Shown: piece by piece, positions 57,627 to 64,000 of the stretch
How positions within the stretch are numbered: position 1 is the first letter of the stretch
How the letters are laid out: each line of letters starts with the position of its first letter
Source: Desulfovibrio sp.
GTDB taxonomy: Bacteria > Desulfobacterota > Desulfovibrionia > Desulfovibrionales > Desulfovibrionaceae
Direction of reading: 5' to 3'
DNA length: 64,000 bases
Assembly (NCBI RefSeq): GCF_014803725.1
Contig: NZ_JAAVBE010000021.1
Span: 35,466-99,465, forward strand
Notes under the pieces: model-generated
Seen by the model: only the letters and a program-made list of their open reading frames with translations
The model's database searches: none
Told to the model about the DNA's origin: nothing
Position numbers and translations under genes: made by a program

Positions 57627-60600
57627 ATGGGCAGAAAAACATTCGCCGATGTGCAGGAATTTCTCAAGGGCAAGGTCATACTCGTGGCAAACCGGGGCAT
57701 CCCGGCCCGGCGTATCTGCCGCTCCATCCGCGAACGTTTTGACGCCGTTGCCGCCATGACAGCCACCGACGTGGACAAGACCGCGCCGGCGGCCGCCACC
57801 GCGCAGGAGCTCATCCTTCTCGGGGACGAGCCCCGCGCCTACCTCGATATCGACGCCATCATCGACAAGGCCAAGCGCCGCGGCGTGGTGGGCATCCACC
57901 CGGGCTGGGGCTTCGCCTCCGAGGACACGCGCTTTCCCCAGCGCTGCAAGGAGGCCGGCATCACCTTCATAGGCGCCACCGCCGAGGCCATGAACCTTTT
58001 GGGCAACAAGGTGCAGGCCCGCGCCGTGGCGCGCAAGCTGGGCATCCCCGTGGTCCCGGGCTCGGACGGCGCGGTGGACATCGCCACGGCCCGCCAGCTC
58101 ATCAAGGAGATCGGGCTGCCCATCATGCTCAAAGCCGAGGGCGGCGGGGGCGGCCGCGGCATCTTCGCCATCCACAACGAGGCCGAGCTGGAGGACGCCT
58201 TTTTCAAGGCCTCCTCCATGGCCCAGGCCTCCTTCGGCAATCCGCGCCTCTTTGTGGAAAAATTTCTCGCAGACGTTCGCCATATCGAGATCCAGGTCAT
58301 CGCCGACATGTACGGCAATGTCTTCGCCTTTGACGAACGCGACTGCACGGTGCAGCGCAACCACCAGAAGCTCATCGAGATCACGCCCTCGCCCTGGCCG
58401 GGGGTGACGCCGGAATTGCGCGAACGCCTGAAGGACTACGCCCGCCGCCTGGTGCGCGATGTGGGCTACCATTCGCTCGCCACGGTGGAATTTCTCATCA
58501 CGCCTGACGGCGAACCCTACCTCATCGAGGTCAACACGCGCCTTCAGGTGGAACACGGCATCACCGAGTGCCGCTACGGCATCGACCTCGTGGAGGAGCA
58601 GATCGCCGTGGCCTTCGGCGCCGAGCTGCGCTACCGCGAGTCCGAGCTTCTGCCCACCTACAGCGCCATGCAGGTGCGCATCAACTGCGAGAACCCGCAG
58701 GACAATTTCGCGCCCAACTCGGGCCTCATTTCGCGCTATGTCTCTCCCGGCGGCCCGGGCGTGCGGCTCGACTCCAACATCAGCGCGGGTTACGAGTTCC
58801 CGGCCAACTACGATTCCGCGGGCTCGTTGCTCATCGCCTTTTCCCATGACTGGGAAAAGACGCTCGGCATCATGGACCGCGCCCTCAGCGAATATGTCAT
58901 CGGTGGCATCAAGACGACCATCCCCTTCTTCCGCAAGGTCATCAAGCAGCCCGAGTTCCGCCGCGGGCAGATCAACACCAATTTCATCGCCGACCACCCC
59001 GAGCTCATGCTCTATACCGACCTCGCGCCGGAAGGGGAACGTCTCGCCAGGCTCGTGGCCGAGATCTCGGCCAGGGGCTACAACCCCTATGTCCAGCTCG
59101 GCGAATACCGCTCCATCACCACGCCGGCACTCGGGCCCTTCGCGCCGGTGCTGCCGCCCATCAGCCCCTCGGTGCGCCGCCGGCCCTCGCCCTATCCGCA
59201 CGGGGACAGGCTCGCCACCCTCGACTATATCCGCGACTCGGATTACATCCACTTCACGGACACCACGCCGCGCGACTTCACGCAGTCCAATTCCGGCAAC
59301 CGCTTCCGCCTGGCCGAAGACCGGCTCATCGGCCCCTATCTCGACAACGTGGGCTATTTCTCCATCGAGAATGGCGGCGGCGCGCACTTCCACGTGGCCA
59401 TGCTCGGCAACATGACCTACCCCTTCACGGAAGCGCGGGAGTGGAACCAGTTCGCACCCAAGACCTTCAAGCAGCTCCTCGTGCGCTCCACCAACGTGCT
59501 CGGCTACACGCCGCAGCCGCGCAACCTCATGCGCGCCACCGGCGAGATGATCTGCGACTGTTACCAGGTGGTGCGCTGTTTCGACTTCCTCAACCATGTG
59601 GAGAACATGCGGCCGCTCGCCGAGGTGGTGCTCTCGCGCAAGGATGTCATCTTCGAGCCGGCCATCTCCCTCTCGTGGACCAAGGGCTTCGACGTGCCCC
59701 ATTATCTCGATGTGGCGCGCGCCATGATCGCCATGTCGGCCGACATCATGGGCGTGGATGAGAAGGCGGCGTCGCGCAACATCATCCTCGGCCTCAAGGA
59801 CATGGCCGGGGTGTGCCCGCCGAGGTTCATGACCGAGCTTGTTACGGCCCTGCGCAAGGAATGGCCCGACCTCGTGCTGCATTACCACCGCCACTATACA
59901 GACGGCCTCTTCGTGCCGGCCGTGGGCGCCGCGGCCAAGGCGGGCGCGCATATCCTCGACGTGGGCTTGGGCGCGGCCGTGCGCTCCTACGGGCAGGGGG
60001 ACGTGCTGTCCACCATGGCCTATCTTGAGGACGAACTGGGCCTCAAGTGCCACCTGAACAAGGAGGCCATCCGCGACGCCAACTTCGTCTGCAAGCAGAT
60101 CATGCCCTATTATGACCGCTATTGCGCGCCGTACTTCCAGGGGATCGACCATGACGTGACCCTGCACGGCATGCCGGGGGGCGCCACCTCCTCCTCGCAG
60201 GAGGGCGCCATGAAGCAGGGCTACATCCACCTCTTGCCCTACATGCTCAAGTTTCTGGAGGGCAGCCGCCAGATCGTGCGCTATCACGATGTGACGCCGG
60301 GCTCGCAGATCACGTGGAACACGGCCTTCCTGGCCGTGACCGGCGCCTGGAAGCGCGGCGGCGAGGAGGAAGTGCGCTACCTTCTTGAAGTGCTCGGCGA
60401 GGTGACGCGCACGCCAGAGGACGAGCTCTCGCCGGAGATGCGGCGGGCGCGCCTCTCCATCTATCAGGACTGCAACGACGCCTTCCGCAACCTGCTTTTG
60501 GGCAAGTTTGGCAAGCTCCCCCTGGGCTTCCCCGCGGACTGGGTCTATGAAAGCGCCTTCGGCGCGGATTGGAAGGCCGCCATCGCCGCAAGGACGGAAG

Positions 60601-61346
60601 CCTCGCCGCTGGAGTCGCTGGAAGACACCAATCTCGCCGCCGAGGAGCGCGCCTGCGCCGAGATCCTCAAGCGGCCGCCCAATGCGGAAGAGTTCATCCT
60701 TTACTTGAACCATCCCGCGGATGCGCTCAAGACCATCCAGTTCCGCGCCAAGTATGGCGACCCCAACAATTTGCCGCTGGATGTCTGGTTCGAGGGCATG
60801 AAGGTGGGGCAGGACCTCAACTTCACGGATACGAGCGGCAAGCCCCACCATCTGCTTTTGCTCAGCATTTCGCGGCCCAATGACGCGGGCATGGCCATCT
60901 GCCGCTATGTGCTCGACTCGGAATTCATGAGCTGCGAGGTGCAGGTGGCCGAGCCTGCCGCCCAGAAGGGGCAGGGCGTACCCATGGCCGACCCCAACGA
61001 CCCCTATGAGGTGGCTTCGCCGAGCAACGGCGATTTGTGGGTCATGTATGTCCACCCGGGCGATGTGGTGAAGGCCGGCGAAGAGCTCTTCAATGTCTCC
61101 ATCATGAAGCAGGAGAAGGCGGTGCTCGCGCCGGTGGACGGCATCGTGAAGCGCGTGCTCAAGACGGCGGACTTCAAGGAGAGCAAGCAGATGGTCTCGG
61201 TGCACGAGGGCGAGCTCATCGTGGAGCTCGGCCCCGTGCCGCGCCTCTGCCCCAATGAGGCCTGCGGCCAGCCCATCCCGGCGGAGTCCATGCGTTTCTG
61301 CCCGTCCTGCGGCACGCCGCTCGCCACAGACGAGGCCGTGAATTGA
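57627..61346 (+). CDS. pyc: Pyruvate carboxylase-like protein (BC + carboxyltransferase + biotinyl domain + zinc ribbon tail)
   Basis: BC domain KAEGGGGGRGIFAI...RDCTVQRNHQKLIEITPSP...IEVNTRLQVEHGITE; CT domain FTDTTPRDFTQS, GLKDMAG; biotinyl NVSIMKQEKAVLAPVDG; CPNEACGQPI...FCPSCGTPL. Confidence 0.92.
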   Translation: MGRKTFADVQEFLKGKVILVANRGIPARRICRSIRERFDAVAAMTATDVDKTAPAAATAQELILLGDEPRAYLDIDAIIDKAKRRGVVGIHPGWGFASEDTRFPQRCKEAGITFIGATAEAMNLLGNKVQARAVARKLGIPVVPGSDGAVDIATARQLIKEIGLPIMLKAEGGGGGRGIFAIHNEAELEDAFFKASSMAQASFGNPRLFVEKFLADVRHIEIQVIADMYGNVFAFDERDCTVQRNHQKLIEITPSPWPGVTPELRERLKDYARRLVRDVGYHSLATVEFLITPDGEPYLIEVNTRLQVEHGITECRYGIDLVEEQIAVAFGAELRYRESELLPTYSAMQVRINCENPQDNFAPNSGLISRYVSPGGPGVRLDSNISAGYEFPANYDSAGSLLIAFSHDWEKTLGIMDRALSEYVIGGIKTTIPFFRKVIKQPEFRRGQINTNFIADHPELMLYTDLAPEGERLARLVAEISARGYNPYVQLGEYRSITTPALGPFAPVLPPISPSVRRRPSPYPHGDRLATLDYIRDSDYIHFTDTTPRDFTQSNSGNRFRLAEDRLIGPYLDNVGYFSIENGGGAHFHVAMLGNMTYPFTEAREWNQFAPKTFKQLLVRSTNVLGYTPQPRNLMRATGEMICDCYQVVRCFDFLNHVENMRPLAEVVLSRKDVIFEPAISLSWTKGFDVPHYLDVARAMIAMSADIMGVDEKAASRNIILGLKDMAGVCPPRFMTELVTALRKEWPDLVLHYHRHYTDGLFVPAVGAAAKAGAHILDVGLGAAVRSYGQGDVLSTMAYLEDELGLKCHLNKEAIRDANFVCKQIMPYYDRYCAPYFQGIDHDVTLHGMPGGATSSSQEGAMKQGYIHLLPYMLKFLEGSRQIVRYHDVTPGSQITWNTAFLAVTGAWKRGGEEEVRYLLEVLGEVTRTPEDELSPEMRRARLSIYQDCNDAFRNLLLGKFGKLPLGFPADWVYESAFGADWKAAIAARTEASPLESLEDTNLAAEERACAEILKRPPNAEEFILYLNHPADALKTIQFRAKYGDPNNLPLDVWFEGMKVGQDLNFTDTSGKPHHLLLLSISRPNDAGMAICRYVLDSEFMSCEVQVAEPAAQKGQGVPMADPNDPYEVASPSNGDLWVMYVHPGDVVKAGEELFNVSIMKQEKAVLAPVDGIVKRVLKTADFKESKQMVSVHEGELIVELGPVPRLCPNEACGQPIPAESMRFCPSCGTPLATDEAVN

Positions 61347-61355
61347 ACATGAAGG

Positions 61356-61381
61356 CGCCCGCCCCAAAAGGCGGGCGTTTT
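61356..61381 (+). terminator. Rho-independent terminator after pyc
   Basis: CGCCCGCC-CCAAAA-GGCGGGCG-TTTT. Confidence 0.85.
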
Positions 61382-61493
61382 CAGCAGAAGCACCGGGAAA
61401 GCCCGGGGCAAGCCCGGGTTTTTGTGGACAGTGCGCCCATGGGCGTATATCCTTGGTTCCATCTCCAGCGCGTTTTCCAACACGGAGGAAGTC

Positions 61494-64000
61494 ATGGCCA
61501 AGACTGCCAAAGCCACGCATTCCAAGTCCAAAACCAGTTCCAACGAAACGGTTGAAAAAAAGCTCGTCCTCACCGGCGCCGACATCGTTGGGCTCGGCCC
61601 GGATGCTGAACTCCTTGTTGGCGGCAAAAACTACAATACGGCCCTCATCAGCCAGATCGAGGGCATCCAGGCGCCGCATTTCCGCGCCATCTCGTCCTTG
61701 GCCTTCCATCGCCTGCTCGACGAGACCAAGGTGAACGGCCGCATCGTCCGCGCCGTGGTGGACAAGGAATACGGCCGCATCGACTGGATGGACCCGGAGA
61801 TCAATGGCGACCCCGATTTTCTGCAGAAATTCGTGCGTCAGCTCGGCAAACAGGCCCATGACGCGGCCAAGGCCTCCGGCGAGGAGGCGCACACCAAGCT
61901 GCGCACCTTCATCAACAATATCGTCGAGGGATTCGCAACCTCGCCTGAAGGCATCGACCAGCTCCGCAAGCGCTCCGTGCTCGTGCAGGCGGCCATCCTT
62001 TCCGTGGATCTGCCGCAGGAGGTCGACGAGGCCGTGCGCGGCGCCTACAAGGCCATCTGTGAGGAAAACGGCGACGACATGACGCCGGTCGCCGTGCGCT
62101 CCTCCGCCGCCGGCGAGGACTCGCGCAAGAAAGCCTTTGCCGGCCTTCAGGACACCTATCTCAACATGGTGGGCCCGGACCATGTGGTTGAGGCCTACCA
62201 CTGGGACTGCGCCTCGGCCTATAATCTCCGCTCCATGACCTACCGCCGCGAGGCCATCCTGGACGCTCTCGCCAAGGCCGAGGAAACGGGCGACGATTCC
62301 ATCGCCGAGACGGCCAAGAAAGAGTGGGCCATCGAAAACACGTCCCTCTCCGTCTGCATGATGCAGATGATCAACCCGGTCATCTCCGGCACGGCCTTCT
62401 CCGCGGATACGGCCACCGGCTGCCGCGGCACCAACCGCAAGGACCTCGTCAGCATCGACGCGAGCTACGGCCTCGGCGAGGCGGTCGTAGGCGGCAAGGT
62501 GACGCCCGACAAGCTCTATGTCTTCCAGCGGGACGACGGCAGCGAGGTGGTCATCCGCCAGATGGGCTGCAAGGACATGAAGATCGTCTATGACGAGAAG
62601 GGCGGCACCCGCGAGGTGCCCGTGCCGGAGCTGGAGGCCCTGCGCTGGGCGCTGTCGCTGAGCCAGGCCGAGCGCGTGGCCAAGGGCGTGCGCGCCGTGA
62701 GCCGCGCCTACGGCGGCATGATCATGGACACGGAATTCTGCATCGACGCCAACGACAAGCTCTGGTTCGTGCAGGCGCGCCCCGAGACCCGCTGGAACGA
62801 GGAGCTTGAGCTGCACCCCACCACCATCTTCATGCGCCGCATGGAGGTCGACCCCAAGGCCGCGGCGCAGGCCGAGATCCTGGTGGAGGGCAACGGCGCC
62901 TCCCGCGGCGCCGGCCAGGGCACGGTGCGCTTTTTGCGTTCCGCCCTTGAGCTCAACAAGGTCAACAAGGGCGACGTGCTCGCCGCCGAGCGCACCGACC
63001 CCGACATGGTGCCTGGCATGCGCGTGGCCTCGGCCATCATGGCCGACGTGGGCGGCGACACGAGCCACGCGGCCATCACCTCCCGCGAGCTTGGCATAGC
63101 GGCTGTCATCGGCATCCAGCGGGTGGAGGTGCTCCGCGCGCTGGACGGCTCGGAAGTGACCGTGGACGGCACGCGCGGCCGCGTCTACCGCGGGCTTCTG
63201 CCCCTGCACCAGGTGGGCGGCGAGATGGACATCGCGCTTCTGCCCGTCACCAAGACCAAGGTGGGCCTTGTGCTCGCCGACGTGGGGCAGGCGCTCTTCC
63301 TCTCGCGGCTGCGCGACTATCCGCAATTCGAGGTCGGCCTTTTGCGCGCCGAATTCATGCTGGGCAATATCGGCATCCACCCGCAGGCGCTGGAGGCCTT
63401 TGACAACGGCGAGCTCGACGTGGTGGTCACCGCCAAGCTCAAGGAGCTGGAAAACCGCCTCTCCAAGATCCTGCGCGAGCAGATGGCCGCCGGGCTCATC
63501 GTCTTCAATTTCAACCTCCGCGAATATGTGGGCGAGATCACGGGCCTTTCCGCCCAGCTCAACGCCCTTGCCGAGACGGACAAGAACCTCACCCCGGACG
63601 AGATCCTGCTCCAGCACCGCAAGATGCGCGAGCTCGACCACAAGCTCGACCAGCATATGGAAATGGCCTCGCGCCGCATCGAGGTGCTCAAGACTTCGGC
63701 CAACCTGGCCGACCATGTGCGCATCATCATGGGTTATGACGACGAGCTGGCCCTGCTTTCGCCCTCCGACCCGGAGGCGCCCAAGCGCGCCGCCGAGATC
63801 GAGGCCAGCGTGGAGGCGCATATCGAGCGCGTCAAGGAGCTCCCGAGCGTCGTCCGCGTGCTTGAGAATATCCGCCACCTGCGCGAGGAGGTGAGCCTCC
63901 GCTCCGGCCTCAAGAAGGAGATGGACGACATCCGCAACCTGCCCGAAAAGATCCGCGCCATCATCAAGTCGCGCGGCTTCCGCACTGGCAAGGAGCACTA
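61494..64000 (+). CDS. PEP synthase / PEP-pyruvate-binding domain protein, 3' end outside window
   Basis: Own translation MAKTAKATHSKSKTSSNETVEKKLVLTG...VAVRSSAAGEDSRKKAFAGLQDTYLN...TAFSADTATGC...VQARPETRWN...GGDTSHAAITSRELGIAAVIG...GLLRAEFMLGNIGIHPQALEAFD; not in ORF track because no stop lies in window. Confidence 0.9.
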   Translation, partial: MAKTAKATHSKSKTSSNETVEKKLVLTGADIVGLGPDAELLVGGKNYNTALISQIEGIQAPHFRAISSLAFHRLLDETKVNGRIVRAVVDKEYGRIDWMDPEINGDPDFLQKFVRQLGKQAHDAAKASGEEAHTKLRTFINNIVEGFATSPEGIDQLRKRSVLVQAAILSVDLPQEVDEAVRGAYKAICEENGDDMTPVAVRSSAAGEDSRKKAFAGLQDTYLNMVGPDHVVEAYHWDCASAYNLRSMTYRREAILDALAKAEETGDDSIAETAKKEWAIENTSLSVCMMQMINPVISGTAFSADTATGCRGTNRKDLVSIDASYGLGEAVVGGKVTPDKLYVFQRDDGSEVVIRQMGCKDMKIVYDEKGGTREVPVPELEALRWALSLSQAERVAKGVRAVSRAYGGMIMDTEFCIDANDKLWFVQARPETRWNEELELHPTTIFMRRMEVDPKAAAQAEILVEGNGASRGAGQGTVRFLRSALELNKVNKGDVLAAERTDPDMVPGMRVASAIMADVGGDTSHAAITSRELGIAAVIGIQRVEVLRALDGSEVTVDGTRGRVYRGLLPLHQVGGEMDIALLPVTKTKVGLVLADVGQALFLSRLRDYPQFEVGLLRAEFMLGNIGIHPQALEAFDNGELDVVVTAKLKELENRLSKILREQMAAGLIVFNFNLREYVGEITGLSAQLNALAETDKNLTPDEILLQHRKMRELDHKLDQHMEMASRRIEVLKTSANLADHVRIIMGYDDELALLSPSDPEAPKRAAEIEASVEAHIERVKELPSVVRVLENIRHLREEVSLRSGLKKEMDDIRNLPEKIRAIIKSRGFRTGKEH

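Noticed and set aside
57588-63998. 2136-aa minus-strand ORF
   Set aside because: Antisense to pyc and the PEP-synthase gene, both with clear motifs; His/Ala/Leu/Gly-rich low-complexity composition typical of a GC-rich shadow frame.
61494-64000. Idea that the PEP synthase-like protein is truncated before its C-terminal barrel
   Set aside because: The last residues KIRAIIKSRGFRTGKEH align with the start of the PpsA barrel region (EIREMMKGFDSPREFYV), so the gene most likely continues beyond the window.

Overview
GC-rich bacterial chromosome window. Gene content and order suggest a Desulfovibrio-type (Desulfovibrionaceae) genome; that placement is inference. About 52 protein-coding genes are supported by translation. 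No rRNA, CRISPR array or intact prophage was seen, and no tRNA was recognised by eye. Main blocks: (1) a macromolecular-synthesis type operon on the minus strand, rpsU-yqeY-mutS2-dnaG-rpoD; (2) HU, cinA, HlyD-type protein, and a Fur-box-preceded DUF2325-feoB unit; (3) rfbBAC, glgB plus a glycosyltransferase-like gene; (4) a TAXI-TRAP transporter with DUF1850; (5) lysA, galU, priA, FadL-like and OmpX-like barrels; (6) a divergent dnaA paralog behind an AT-rich island, followed by an IS200/IS605 relic and an accessory islet (DJ-1, SRPBCC, TetR, UmuD-like); (7) hemC, gmhA, nadK, gatB, phoH, pgpH, ybeY, birA, pyruvate carboxylase and a PEP-synthase-like gene that runs off the window. Two real edge genes, rpoD (minus, runs off the left edge) and the PEP-synthase-like gene (plus, runs off the right edge), are absent from the ORF track because their stops are not in the window. 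Many long track ORFs are antisense shadows of GC-rich genes. Most interesting observations: a DnaA paralog that has lost both box-VII arginines (E. coli R281/R285 equivalents); a pyruvate carboxylase with an atypical biotin motif and C-terminal zinc ribbon next to a PEP synthase carrying a ~175-aa helical insertion; a five-repeat protein of unknown function; and an iron-regulated DUF2325-feoB unit lacking feoA locally.
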